Below are positions 22,164 to 34,883 of a stretch of 64,000 nt of DNA, piece by piece. Below the pieces are notes generated by a model. The model had not been told where the DNA came from. It saw only the letters and a list, made by a program, of their open reading frames with translations, and made no database searches. The translations under genes and the position numbers were made by a program. The first letter of the stretch is position 1. Each line of letters opens with the position of its first letter. The stretch is from Lota lota. Its lineage: Eukaryota; Chordata; Actinopteri; Gadiformes; Lotidae. The stretch covers positions 799,001 through 863,000 of the forward strand of contig JACYXH010000400.1 in assembly GCA_026745465.1 (NCBI GenBank), read 5' to 3'.

Positions 22164-23107
22164 CTGTCAGGCAGGCAGGTAAGGTTAATGTCTTGTTGAC
22201 GTAACTCCTGTATTCTAACTGAAAAAGATTAAGAACAACTGTGAGGGAGCTTGCACTCTTTACATTTATATCTTCCCATAAGAGGGAAGAGAAACCAAGA
22301 AAAAGTCAGAATTGACATGTGGTGCAAGGAACACTGTGTAACTGTGGAAGAGAAGCAGAGAAAGTTTCACACCCTCTTCTCTCATATTTTACGCCTAAAA
22401 CTTTATCACGCACATCCATCTCCACAGAGGGCGGGCAGGGCTGCAGCTTAGCTAACAGCCCCACCTTGTTGAAGTGATCACAAGTCTGGATCATCTCAGC
22501 TGGCAAGGCTAGAGAGATGGCCCCTGAGATTTCTGTTGTGATCTACCCCTCCCTGCATAGCTCAGTGCACTACCCTGAAGACTGAACCTATCAACACAAA
22601 AAAAATCTATACAAATGTCTGATGCATAGCTCAATGTATGATGAATAGCTAACATATTCTACCTAAGAAGATCATTGCCAGAGGGCTGTACGCCTATGTG
22701 CAATACATGGCGTCTCAGTGTCTCAGATCAACAGAAGAGTGTTAGCAAATTTCTTTAAACTATATAATCACTGTTACTGTTTCTATTTAAACATATAGGT
22801 AATTTAATCACAACCACATCTAAAACCGTCCCAGGCTGCTGGTCTGTCATCTTAACAAATACAATGTAGCACTTAACCATTTTAAAGAGTGGTCATATAT
22901 ACTTACAACACACTAATACAGAGTGTAAAACACTTAACATATCTTAGGCTCTGGAAGACTTGACAGCCAGAAATAAATATCCCACCTTTAGACCTCCCAC
23001 ACTCCATAGAAGGAAGGACAACCCACCACCAACAATGACATCACAAGGACACGCATAAGGACAGTGGCAGGAAGTAGTGTAACTGGTAAGATATTAAACA
23101 ATCAAAC

Positions 23108-26100
23108 CTTCTATGAAGTTAGGCCAGGTTTTCTCCTCAGGATCCTCCAGAGTATGGTCCCAGTCTTCCTCAGGTGAGGCGCCATATGCGTACACAGGCA
23201 GAGCAGCATTCACGAGTGCTCGTTCAATGGCAAGTTCTTCCAGGACGTCCAGGTCCAGTTCCTCTTCCTCCTCCTCTTCCCCCTCAGGTTTGACAGGTAC
23301 AGGAGGTGGTTGGGTCCCATCTTGAGGGCTTCCTATATGCTTCACCTCAATGATCTCTTCCACAACTACAATCTTCCTCCTCATGTTGGCCTCGTCTGCT
23401 TCTGGACCAAGAGAATGACAGCTGTCCACGAGCAGGGCCTGGGAGACTTCAGGTGTGGTAGTGACAGAGGGTGTGTCCTCCTGCAAGTCCTTTCGTTGGT
23501 CTTGTTGCACAGAGGCCTGGATAACTGAGAGCACTGTCTTTTCTGCCCTCTGCTTTCCTGCCCGAGCAACAGAATGTAGGTTTGCAAATCCAGTAGTCTC
23601 CCCTTGTTTGAGACACGGGTTGGCCTGTGCCTTAGCTCCAGTCGCCTCTGCAGCTACTGCTGGTTCTGCTGACGCTAATTCTCCGGCTGTGGGTGCTTCC
23701 CTCACAGAGGAGGATGTTTTTGGTTTCGGGACCTCCCGCTTGATTTTTTTCGCAGAGAGCTGAGCTGGCTCCTCCCCCCCTTTGTCTGTCGGGGCCTCAG
23801 TGAGCACAGCTGTTGCCTGTCTGATTTCTTCACTGCACATTCTTTCAGGAGTAATCGTTGGAGAGCCATCGGTTTGCCCTGAGGCCACGACAGTTGGAGC
23901 AATGGACTGGGGCAAATATAATACCTCAGTGGCGGATAGTGGCTCTTCTGCAGGAGGAGAGACAGGCTCTGTGTTTATGGTTGCTGGAATGATGGTCTGA
24001 GCTTGCTTTCTCGCTTTACCTCTCTTTTTACCTTTTGAAGATTCCTCAACTGCAATGCTTACAGCAGCAGGGGCTTTTACCTTACACTCGTCAATCATTT
24101 TCTTTGATCCTGAAAGTACTGCAGTGGCTTTTTCGACAGGTTTAGCACTTTCTAGGGTCTCTTCAACAGTTACTGTCTTGTGCATAGTTACAGTTTCCAT
24201 TCTAGTGACAGTCACTATGTCTGTTTCGGATTTTGAAGGTTCCTGGTGGGTTATTACAGTCAGTTCGGTGTTGGTGACCCCATCTTTTGAGCAAAGTAGT
24301 CCCTGCGGAAATTTGCTTGTTTCCGCAACATTATCTTTCACTTGTGCAGTGCCTGTAATCTCCACTGGGGGCACTGCAGGGAGATTAAAAACTGATTTCG
24401 ACACGATCTGGTCCACAATTGGTTTAGGAACTTCCTGATATAAATTCACATCAATAGACATTTTGGCTTCTAACTTATTTTCATCATTTGATGGTCCCTC
24501 AAGGTGAACTCCGGGTGGCAGTGTTGGTGTTTCAGATGTATTTTGTGTAACATCCAATGAAGCCTGGTTTACAGGAGCCTTTTCTGCAGTCATCTTGATG
24601 TAAGGTGATTTTGTAGCTTTGAGTGTCAATGCTTTCTCACGTGAGGATTTCTTTTTTTTCTTTTTTGATTTGGAGCTTGTTTCATTCTCTACGTCTTCTC
24701 CAGAAAAAATCTCTGTCAATACAATGCTAGCATTATTCTGATCAGTAGCGCATTCATTTTTCAACAATCCAGCTTGCTGTTCTGAGGGAGTAGGAACTTC
24801 AGCAAACATCAATGGTTTTTCAGCTTCTTTCACACTTTTCTCTATAATTTCCCCCTTAGTCTTTGTTTCCATAGCAGTGCTCGTTTGTGATGAGATAACC
24901 ACTGTTTTCCAGACAGTTTCAACTACTGATGTGGGGGGTTCCACAGTAATCTCTGTATTACCCTTCTGCGGCAAAACCTTTACAGGGAGACTCTCTGCTG
25001 GAAATTCATCAAGCTTCTGAACTACTACAATTGTAGACCTCTTTTCCTCCTTGATGGGATCAGCTTTCAGAAGTGGCTTGTTGGTGGTATTTTCAGCTAC
25101 AGGATTGAGCTTGCCCTGAGTTGTAGTTACTTTGGAGGTTCTAGTGATAGAACATTCAGCTGTAGAGGTCCTTTGTACAGGTACAATTGGTTCCTGAACC
25201 ACCTTTTTTTCTCGTTGTTCTCGTTTAATCTCTCTAGTGGGTTGAGTTGAGATAGCAGGCTTGCTGGTGGTGTCAAGGTCTTCAGGAAGTTTAGGGATCT
25301 CCTGAGGTTCAGGCTTATTAGTAACCTTCTGGAGCTTCTCTTTAACAACTTCAGTTTCAACAGGGGCCTTCACCTCTGCTACCTTAATTGGTTGTGGAGA
25401 GGCATTTTCCACCCTCGTCTTCTCTTCTTTCACCTTTGAGGTTACATTCTCACACACAGTTACCGGTGGTGAGGTGTGTGTTTGATCTTTTTTCTTAGCC
25501 TGCACCACGTGGGCCTTTCCAACAAAGATCTCAGACACTGGACTCTGTTGTGAGGTGACGAGGGGCTTGATGCTGCTGACATCAGCAGTCTGCTGAGATG
25601 ACATGGAGGTTATTTTAGCCTGGCCTTCACCAGTATTGGCATCTCTATTGCTGAAGCCCCTGCCTTTCATATAGAGATGTTGATGCTGGTCCTTTGTTTC
25701 CCATGATGCTCTTGGTCTGGCTGGCTCAGCAGCAGCTGGACGGCCTCTGAACCTAGGGGTTCTATCGTTGTACCCTTCCTCTTCTCCCTCGGCAATCTTA
25801 TGGCGGTAGCCTTGGCGCTCAGCCAGCCCTTCACGGCTCTCTGACCCAGGCCTACCCCCAGGCTTGGGCACATAGGACGTAGGGCCTTCAACAGACTGGA
25901 CCTGTGCAGCACGACGAGAGATGGCCAGCATTGCTGCTGGTCTCTTTACTCTCTGTAGGGAGGCAGGGACGATCTCTGAGGGTAGGCGGAGGTAGTCACG
26001 CAGGTAAACAATGCCCTCATTTGAGAGGTACCAGTAGAAATGCCTCCAGGCAAACGTTTCCTTAACATAGCCTCTGGACTTGAGGGAGCCCATGGCCCGG

Positions 26101-26246
26101 ATCACCTGTAAGTTGCTGATGCCTGGTATCTCAGGATGTTTTGTCTGAGGCCTTTTGTCCTTCTTGGCAACCATGACACCATCTCGAAACAGGAGCTCAT
26201 AGATGGCCCTCAGATCCCTGAGGGGCATCACCATTCCCGCTACCAT
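23108..26246 (-). CDS. plec: plectin isoform 1 first exon, greatly expanded (S10 domain)
   Basis: The ATG at 26244-26246 opens an uninterrupted frame of 1046 codons plus one G. Residues about 1-98 form the S10/plectin domain ([20 protein letters not shown], then [25 protein letters not shown] and [12 protein letters not shown]), almost identical to mammalian plectin isoform 1 and related to ribosomal protein eS10. Mammalian exon 1 codes about 180 residues; here a roughly 900-residue low-complexity tail rich in K, E, T, V and P follows, with basic clusters ([13 protein letters not shown] near residue 525, [11 protein letters not shown] near 742) and an acidic end ([13 protein letters not shown] near 990, then [19 protein letters not shown]). 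Ending at 23108 (GAAG|gtttga) puts it in phase 1, yielding ...NFIE|DERDRV. That donor is weak, and without splicing the frame runs four more residues to a stop at 23094. In mammals this isoform is tied to the nuclear/ER envelope. Confidence 0.88.
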
Positions 26247-26612
26247 TGTGCTGTATGTTCTACTTTCTCTTTCGGGATGAGTAGCAGCAAGGGGCTGAAA
26301 AGGTCTTCAAGAGTGAAAGTTTACTGAATGGCCTCACTCGTTGGTATGTGAAACGATCCAGTGACCAAACCAGCTGCCACGGGCTTTTCAATTAGACAAT
26401 AAGTAATCCTTTAGTTTAAGTGTCTTGCTTTTGCTTCTTCTGCTTGCTTTTTCCTTTTTAAAAATACAAAAGAAAAATATGTCGTAAATAGTGTTCCAAC
26501 GTTTTCCAGAAGTTTTGGTTTTCCTCTAACACAGTTAAAAAAGTACTCTTCCCCCCTACAGTCGGGCTTGCTGGGAAGTGAACAGTCTGTTCTGCCGAGA
26601 CGGCAATGACAG

Positions 26613-26618
<6 letters not shown>

Positions 26619-26678
<60 letters not shown>
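26619..26678 (+). repeat. (GA)n tract upstream of isoform 1
   Basis: About 30 GA units some 370 bp upstream of the isoform 1 start codon. Promoter-proximal GA/CT tracts can bind GAGA-type factors or form triplex DNA; here that is inference from position only. Confidence 0.95.
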
Positions 26679-26681
<3 letters not shown>

Positions 26682-29600
26682 TGTGTGTATGTGAGTAAGT
26701 GAAAGAGGGAGAAAAAGAGAGCGGAGCACTCTGTTCAGCTCCTCCTACCTTCTCTGTCTAATTCTGAGGAAAAGATGGCATGGAAAAAATAACCAAAAGA
26801 CTGAAAAATCACAGACAAAAATAATCACAACGCGAAGACGGAAAACATTTTAAAGTCCTCTTGTAAATGGGATAAAGTATACGAGCGAGCAAACCAAATG
26901 AATGGAACAGTACACCTAGGCAGTGTGCCTGAGCACATGTCCTGTTGCTCTGTGGACTGTAGAGTAACGCCCATCCACACTCATGTGCACGCCTCCTCCA
27001 ATAAACACACATACATAGTCACAAACAGGCCAGGGCTTACTGACACACCCACACACTCCTCTTGGGATGTCATTCAATTTAAGAAGTGGGCTGTGACTTA
27101 GAGATTAGTGGCAAGATGGATCGACAGGCCTTTGGCATAGACCTAGCATTCAAATAAAAGACACGTCAGGTATTTATACCGGACGTGCAACATTGTTTCA
27201 AATGAGTTCTCCAAAAAGGCCTTGAGCAATGTTTTTATATCACATTATACAACCGGAATAATTGTGTCAAATATAGGTTGACATTTAAAGATGAGATATG
27301 CTGAGTGAACAATATGATCATGATATAATTACTCTATGGTTTAAATAGTAGATGGGATGTTGGATTCAGCTTACGATGGAGCTGGTATACTGCACAAAGC
27401 TATTCATATTAGTGTTTGTTTGGCAGGGCACTTAGCGACCGCCAGGTGGAGGAAAGTAAAGCGACTGACCATTGAAGGGTGACTCATTAAAAATGACGCA
27501 ACCGGCTGCAAGAAGCCCCATTCCCTTTGCTTCTCTGCTGAGGGATCCTAAGGTCCCAATGCCTCAAAATAGCAGTGAACCTACAACCTCTTTCACCCAA
27601 CTATATAAAGAGAAGTGCATTATAGCTAACCTTTTACACACTACCATGAACATGGGATCATATTACTAGCCCCCTGGATCCATTTTCTCTTTCCTCTGTG
27701 CATCTGTCTTTCTTTCTCATCTCTCTTGGTCTGTCAGTGAGTGTCTCCTGCATTGGCCAATCTCTGAAATCCATATGAAGAAACTAGACTGGTAGACCAC
27801 ATAGTGCTGAAAGGGAATCTATATTTTGCTGAATGTAATTGATGTGCAGTGTTGCAGGGATTATAGTTTAATGCAACTTGAAAGTGGGATTCATTTGTGA
27901 AACGAGTGGTTGTGAATGGGAGGTAATGTGAGGATGCCAGTGACTGAAACCACACACCATTCCATATGCAGCCGCTAGTGGGAAACCGTTTTGATTTTAT
28001 TTGCCATGGTGACCAGAACATACTCTGACTCACTCTTATCTTTTTTCAGAAAGGCAGCAGAGTAACAACCTGTGAATGTGTAGCTCTGGACAGCTGGACT
28101 ACGCTGTCAACTTCCAGACAGCTGTCTGGAGAAAGCAGGCCAACTGTACTAAAACTACACCCTTCATTAGCATGTTGCCTACCTAGCATCACCTATCAGG
28201 TCATTCAAGTTATACAAAGAGCTTAATTATAGTCCTTACCTGTGAGCTTTAGACCGTCATTTCATAAAACGTATAAATGGTTGATTTCAAAGTCGCATAA
28301 TAAAAGTGAATTATCAGGTCTAAAAATTATTTTATGTAAAGAAACACAATGAAACACTAACCTTTTCTGAGACATCTATTCTTAGATTTAATAGACAGTG
28401 CCTCTGGCTAGTGCCAGTAGTAGCTTTACCTGATTAGGGCAATGTAAAATTGTTGGGTTTAGCACTCCGCTTGATGAGAGTTGCAGAGCATGGACTTGGC
28501 TGGAAGGTATGTATGCAAAGTCTTTCACAACAGCCTTCCCACAGTGTGAAGCAGTTCTCAGGCTCTCTGAGTTCTCAGATGTGCTTTACATTTCATTAAT
28601 CTTGAGTCTTACAACATGACAGTGTTATTATGTGCATGTTTGGCTTTGTCTGACTACAGAGAAGAGGTGGCGAAATATGCTAGGGTTGTATGAGTGTGTG
28701 TGTTTAATGCAAACACGAGGTTTGCATTGCATTGGGATCTTAGCATTTTTGAAGTGTCAGTGGATGACAGGAGAAGTGCTTGCATCTCTCAGAACCTTTG
28801 GTTGCCTTAGGTTAAGAACAGCACAGAAAGCCTACAGCACAACAGAGAAAAGGCATGCACATAAACTGCAAACAAAGCAATCCATGATGATTGCATGGCA
28901 GACAGCCATTAACTAAAGACATTTGTGTGGGGTTTCCTCTCATTAGTGCTAATTTGCATCATGATGGCCACTGCTTTGCTCTCTAGGCTGCCAATTAGTA
29001 TAATTGAATGCGCTGCTAATGCACAAAGTGTTCAGTGAACTTCAAAGTCCCGACAAAGGGTGCTAACCTGGCTTCAAGCCCCGTCCCGAGTCATCCTAGT
29101 CATCCCAATGTTCAATATGTCCCCTCTTATAATAACATCACAGTTGTTGATACATGTGGAGTGTCACTTCTGTTGCTCTTTATACTGGCATAGTATATAC
29201 TGGCACTGCCTTTCCAGCAACCCTGTCAAGATTTGACATTTGGTTAATCTATTATCAACAGAATGGATCAACAGAAATAGATCACAGCTATAAGTGAGCT
29301 TCTAGTCTCCCCATGTGTATCACCAGGTTATATTTTGTTAAAAGTATATGTTTTATTGTTTAAAAGTTACTGCAGAAATAGCTTTTCTCAAGAAATGGCA
29401 GAATTGAATTGAGAAATAAGACCCTGATTGTGTTTAGTCAATTAAAAGTAATTTCACTTGGATGGACTGACTGAATGAACAGGTTTATGTGCACCATTCT
29501 GCCCTTCTGCTTCAGTGTCTCAGACTTCCACACTGCCAGAAATAGACCTGACAAGACTACTAGTCCACGTCCTGGCGCACCAGGGCCTAATGGTCGAGCA

Positions 29601-30961
29601 CACGTGAACCCCCCTCTGATATCAGAGCCCAGACACTTGAGCCAGTTCCAAGAAAAGGGAAAGGTCAGGGGATCGTTTGGTACAGAGGGATGATTGTCAC
29701 TGAGTGAGGGTTATCTTCAGGAATTATACTGAACACCAACCTTTTCCAATATATGCCTTTATACTTCAGTGACCTTGGGCACACATACGATCACTTCAAA
29801 ATAATCATGCTGTGAAGTCAAAAGTATTCACTGTCCCACAATAACTTTTTATAATCATCAGTATTTACACTTGAGTTATAGATATTTGGTAATTTTGGAG
29901 CTGTATTCATTAATAGTTTTTTTTATTGGAGAAGAAGAAAGTGGAAAGAACAATGTATGTGACTATGGTCTAATATGCAAGAGGGTCCCTAAATGGCAGA
30001 GCCTCTCTAACATTAGGAGAGCAGATGTTCTGGAGAGGAAGTAGCAATCAAGAATTGTGTTATTGCAATCCCTGTCCTGTAGAGCGGCTGAATTTCAAAG
30101 TACAAGCAGGCTGCTAGAATATATATATAATCTTCAACTCATTGTCTCTTTGAAGTGTATTTAAACAAGCACACTGAACTCAAACTGCCAATCCAGTGCA
30201 CATATCGACCCTTGTGTTTGTGTGTATGAGTGTGCGTATGAGTGTGTGCATGAGTGTGTGTATGTATTGTAAAGGGTGTGTGTATAGGCAGGCATATTTC
30301 AACCGTGAGTCTTGAGGAAACTGACTAGAAGTTCGAAACATTAGCCATGAGGAAGAGTTCCTGTTTCGGTCTAGGTCAGGGTAACCACCCATGCCAACTG
30401 TGAGCGTTGTTATGAGGAACCACACATACAGGAATACAGACAAAGACAAATTATCTGGATTAAAGGACTTGAAAGACTCGTTTGCATTGTAAATTGCACG
30501 AGGTGTTTCACAAACATCCACCCAAAAGCCACCGGTATAATATTCCCTTATATGAAGATACCGCTTCTTTAAAAGAAGGAACATGTTTACTAGCTACAGG
30601 TCAAGCGTTGAGGCAGACCCCTTCAGTAGTGACAGCTGTTTTCTCTCAAAGGCAGACGCATGTAAAAGGACTAAAACCTCGCACTGAAGAATCTGTCAAA
30701 GCAGCTGAAAAGGGTCTGTAGGCTCCATGTCAACCTGTATCAGCACACAGCAGAAGGCTAAGGACCCTTCAGGTCTGACCTTTTGGATTTATGCTTACAA
30801 TGAATTCCACAGAACAAATAAATGCATTTTAGTATATGCATTAATGTAACCATTAGTATAAGTATCCAAATGCATATTAATTCACACACAAAGCTGTTTG
30901 CAAATGTAGTTTTATGCATAGTAACAATTGATGATCAATGGTTTTCTGGTAATGTAACCAG

Positions 30962-30964
<3 letters not shown>

Positions 30965-30993
<29 letters not shown>
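30965..30993 (+). repeat. poly-C tract
   Basis: An uninterrupted C run of about 29 bases followed by accctcccc. Its length is likely polymorphic or mis-sequenced. Confidence 0.95.
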
Positions 30994-33144
30994 ACCCTCC
31001 CCAAGTGATAAAGATTTCAGAGGCAACAAATTATCCTACCTGAAATAGCTTAAGTTGCGCTAGTCTTTATTGAAGGTTTGTTTAAAATAGTTTGTAGGTT
31101 TAAGGTTGACATGGCTTCACAACAAGGTTAAAATCATAGTGTTGAAATATTATTTATGTGTGTGTGCCATTTACCTGATGGCACACCTACTGTATTCTGA
31201 TTCTTGCTCTTTCGACTAAGATATGAACGATTGGGTGGATATCCAAAAGTAAATACAGACTTCAAACAACACCACTGAGTATATTTTCAGGGAGTGGAGG
31301 TGCCCTTGCAAGAAGACAGAGCAGAGCAGAACTAGAGCAGAGAAAGAAGACTCTGACGCCCAGGAAAGAAGAACCAATAAGTGTTTAACCTTTGGGTATG
31401 CCCAGAAAGATAAATGTTGACAATCGGGTGATATTTAGGTTACATTAAAGATAGGGTTACAGAGGAACCATTGAGTATGAGATGTGTGCTATATGGAGGG
31501 GGATAGGGTACAGTGATATATAGCAGAGGCAACTTGATTGGCCAAAAGAGAGAGGTGGCTAGATTTGCAGCATGAACTAAACCATTGTTTTAATGTACAC
31601 TATACTAAACATTGGGCACATAAAGTGTTTCCAGACAAAGAGCCTTGTGTTTTAGGAACTGGTGAATGAAGAAAAAACAGAGAGTGGGAGACAGAGGGAA
31701 AAGAGAAAAACGGTGTCTTTGGCATTTATCAAACTGCAGCTAAAATAAACAAGCCCCTGTTCTAGGATAATTAAGATTAAAAAAATATGTGGTAGTGGAA
31801 AGTACACTACATGTTGAGTTATGGGCATTGGGGGTACTACAGATGATGAACAATAAACAAAAATGATTGCCCTGAAATAAGTCCCACAAACGATTGTAAC
31901 TTATTTTTATCCAACACCAGTAAAAAAAAATAATGTTTGTGTGTGTGCCAACTTTCCTTAGTTTGTGTCCCTAATCATAGCTTTAAAATAAAAAAGTGAA
32001 ACCAGCAAAGTTGTTACTACAGTCCTGGGCTCGATATTTAACGTCATGAGTAAGAATAACCCACTGTGGTGCTGGGAAGAAAGGTTGGCACTTGGCTTCT
32101 GCCAGCCTCGCATACGCACAAACCAAAATGGAAAAGCTATAAAGAGGCGCTGGCTTGAGGTAAAAATGACAAGGCTTATTTGTGTCCTAAACTCCACAAG
32201 TCACGGCTCGGACTGGCTTCTCCTTTTCCAGAATGGAAAAAAAAATGAAGTCAGCGATTAGCTCCCCTTCCTTGCCCACAGAACGAAACAGTCAAATCAG
32301 CCGTAACAATTGCCAAATCCCACTAACCCTCTTCCCAGCAATGTCTGCTTCTGTCTCTCTCTATTTCTACCTCTCTATCTCTCTATTTCTCCATCTCCCT
32401 CTCACTCCCTCTAAAACTGGGGAACTGGCAATACGGTATATGCTGACAAACTAAACAGTGTTCCCAGTCCCTACAGGCCGATGACCAGGATACGATATCA
32501 TCAGAATGTCCTCCACCACAGCTCATTGGTGGAGGAGTTATGCTGGAATAATGTGACACGTCTAGTGACAAGTCATAAGTCAAGAGGAGCAAGGTTTCCA
32601 CGCTCCCTACACACCCTCATTCACAAGATGTCAGGCTACCGATGCGTACGCGTGTTCCCAAGGAGTATATTCTGTGTACCAAGACATGCCTAGTGTTTTC
32701 TCATCATTCTCTTGTTAAAGCAGTTCATTTTAACTGTATGGAGCACGGGAAGTTACATAATGTTCCAGTAGAAACACGTTCCAGCAGGGACATTGTTTTA
32801 TGGGTTTAACTGAGGACTTTACCCCTGTCCGCCTTGTTCGCTTTAGAGCTGTATTAAAGATCAGCGAGACATTTACACTCTTTTTGGTTTTACTACTGTG
32901 GAATGCTGCACAAGTTCCCCATCATAACACTCTTCATCCAAATTCCATGTGAGTCACATTGTTTTGAGAGATGTAAAACATAAACAAACACCACACCTTT
33001 TTTATGACATAGCCGGCCATCTGTGCAATATGAATTGCAAATATATAAAAAGGTAATAGGTAATTTAGCTCTTTGTCTTTTACAGTCAACTTCCAGTGTA
33101 GGGCGCTTTGGAATGGCTCTGGAATCATCGGAAGGCTAGCTTAC

Positions 33145-33220
33145 CTTTTTTAGAGGTACGCCAGAAGCGATCTCCAAGAGGGTCCCCACTGTCCACACTG
33201 CTTTGATTTAGATTTAGCAT
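33145..33220 (-). CDS. plec: candidate plectin alternative first exon (MLNLNQ...)
   Basis: The ATG at 33218-33220 opens 25 codons, MLNLNQSSVDSGDPLGD then RFWRTSKK, plus one G, followed by a strong donor (AAAG|gtaagc). The phase is exactly what exon 2 needs, giving ...RTSKK|DERDRV. The peptide is polar, ends in a basic stretch like several known plectin heads, and is free of repeats. I do not recognise a clear mammalian counterpart; a faint resemblance to the GDTLPWNLGKTQR part of neuronal 1c is too weak to use. It sits 6.9 kb upstream of the isoform 1 exon. A fortuitous frame is possible, but the combination of ATG, 25 open codons, phase and strong donor is uncommon. Confidence 0.55.
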
Positions 33221-33889
33221 GGTTGAGTCACAACTTCACTAGCGACCCTCACTAGCCCGGCAAAAACTACCGCTGGCTGCTTCTCGTAAGCCCCTGGAAG
33301 CCAATTTTGTGGCAGGCAAAGCAGAGAATTATGCTCAAGGACGGGGACAAGGGAGAAAAGAGAGGGAGTGGAAGGGTGCTGGCGATGTGTGGACAGAATA
33401 TAGTACCAAAAAAAATGAGAAACAAAGGAGTCTCTTCATCCCCTTCTCAAAAAAGGCACACATGAACATCTAGACTATAAATCTGAGGGCCTCCTCAGAC
33501 CCGACATGTCCTTCTTTCGCTGCCCCGGCTACCATGCCCGACATCCCTCACATCTAGGAGAGCCCGTTGCATTGTCCCAGCAACACTAACTGCGGGACAC
33601 ACACTGGAGGCCTTGTTCCAAACAGGGCCTCAGATTTTTCAGCCCACAGTGATTGAGGCCAAGGGTGGACATTGTAAAGCATTGAGAAGGGGAACAAGCA
33701 AGAGAATAAGACTTAAAAAAAGAGGGGAAAGGAGGTTGACTCATGCCAGCACAGCTACGAGCAACTGAACTAAAAGGCACCGGTAAGGCATCCAGAGCCT
33801 TCACCCACAGAATAATATGTGGTTGGTTCCTTCATACTTATGTCAATTGACTTTTACCAGGGAGAAACACGCAAGCAGGTATTCTTCCA

Positions 33890-34315
33890 GGCACGTCCTA
33901 TACTATGGTTTTACAAGCAATTTCCATGATGGAAGATAACATCTATATGGCAGGAGGATTCCATGGAAATAGCTTGTTAAAACCATTGCTCCATAATGTA
34001 GGACATGCATAGAGGTGTTCTGGTGCCAGTGTGGGAAGAAATATGGAATTTGATTGTGCCATCCTTGATGATGTGTTATTACAGCCCTCAAGGACTGGTC
34101 TTTGATTTACAACCGCCTGGCGTCCTAGCTGCATCAAGTAAACAAGCCCCTGCACTCTGGGCCACACTGTGGAGTAAACCAAGCACTCCACGCCTTATGC
34201 TCCCTGTTGAAGTTGCCGCTGCACGTCCTATATTACGGAGCAATGGTTTTGCAAGCTGTTTCCATGAAGGAAGATAGCATCTATGTGGGAGGAAGATACC
34301 TTGGAAAGATGTAAC
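33890..34315. mobile_element. small DNA element with inverted ends (MITE-like)
   Basis: The segment at 33971-34007 (agcttgttaaaaccattgct then ccataatgtaggacatgc) is the imperfect reverse complement of 34220-34256, bracketing about 210 bp. The outer sequences (33893-33968 and 34221-34312) also match each other as direct copies (cacgtcctat...ttttacaagc...tttccatgatggaagat). The nested direct and inverted ends suggest a non-autonomous DNA transposon, possibly two overlapping insertions. The core (gtgttctggtgccagtgtgg...actccacgcctta) recurs at 35940-36130. Confidence 0.65.
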
Positions 34316-34731
34316 AGATATGTGGAGATAAGAACAAAGTAGACAGAGCTACACTGCCCAACTGAGCACTGAATTATGCAAGAGACATTTAACCTGCCGC
34401 ACCGACATGAATAAACTAATTGAAAATGGTTATGTCGAAATTCTACTTAGAATTGGTCTGGTAGTTTCTCACTGTCCAGACATGCACAAAGCAAGATATA
34501 TATGGTTGCCAAAAGAAAAAAGACAGAATAAAGAACAGCTTGTATTCTCATAAGGGTTCCTGATTTCCAAATAGTCTAACTAACCCATCCTAACTGGAAA
34601 CAGACCATCACAAAATGGTGCTGGAGTGTGCTGGTAAAGGGAATATAAAATGGCTGTTTAACACACCAGGTTTGAAAGTGCCAGCCAACGAGGGCTAGTC
34701 CATTTGCGCCACCCAGAGACCTACTTCTGAC

Positions 34732-34734
<3 letters not shown>

Positions 34735-34772
<38 letters not shown>

Positions 34773-34796
34773 TAGAGAGAGAGTGTGAGAGTGAGT

Positions 34797-34880
<84 letters not shown>
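34735..34880 (+). repeat. (GA)n microsatellite, compound
   Basis: About 145 bp of GA with a few interruptions (gaaa, gata, gtga) in the first third. It makes Ser/Leu open frames on the minus strand. Confidence 0.98.

Positions 34881-34883
<3 letters not shown>

Larger units (their letters stand above)
18608..23107 (-). other. plec: first-intron sequence between isoform 1 and 1d exons
   Basis: This 4.5-kb stretch includes the start of the isoform 1 intron and the likely 1d promoter just right of 18607, where muscle elements would be expected but none is clear. It contains a poly-G run (18872-18893), a GA-rich block (21053-21195) and a perfect hairpin (22134-22163). A 139-codon plus-strand frame at 20094-20513 has no recognisable domain, and a minus frame at 19543-19773 ends at a gtaagt but in the wrong phase. 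Neither is called. Confidence 0.5.
26247..33144 (-). other. plec: isoform 1 upstream region and intergenic/first-intron sequence
   Basis: The first 400 bp should hold the isoform 1 promoter and leader. A (GA)n tract (26619-26678) lies about 370 bp upstream of the ATG. Further right are a C run (30965-30993) and ordinary AT-leaning sequence. Good donor-like sites at 28234 and 31031 have no ATG frame in the right phase. They could end noncoding exons, but nothing else supports this. Confidence 0.5.

Noticed and set aside
24055-25912. Several 70-130-codon frames overlapping the isoform 1 exon
   Set aside because: Shadows of the 1046-codon frame in other reading frames or antisense.
28234-28300. 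Strong donor-like CTCACAG|gtaagg on the minus strand
   Set aside because: The phase-1 frame has a stop a few codons upstream and no ATG. It could only be a noncoding exon, for which nothing else speaks.
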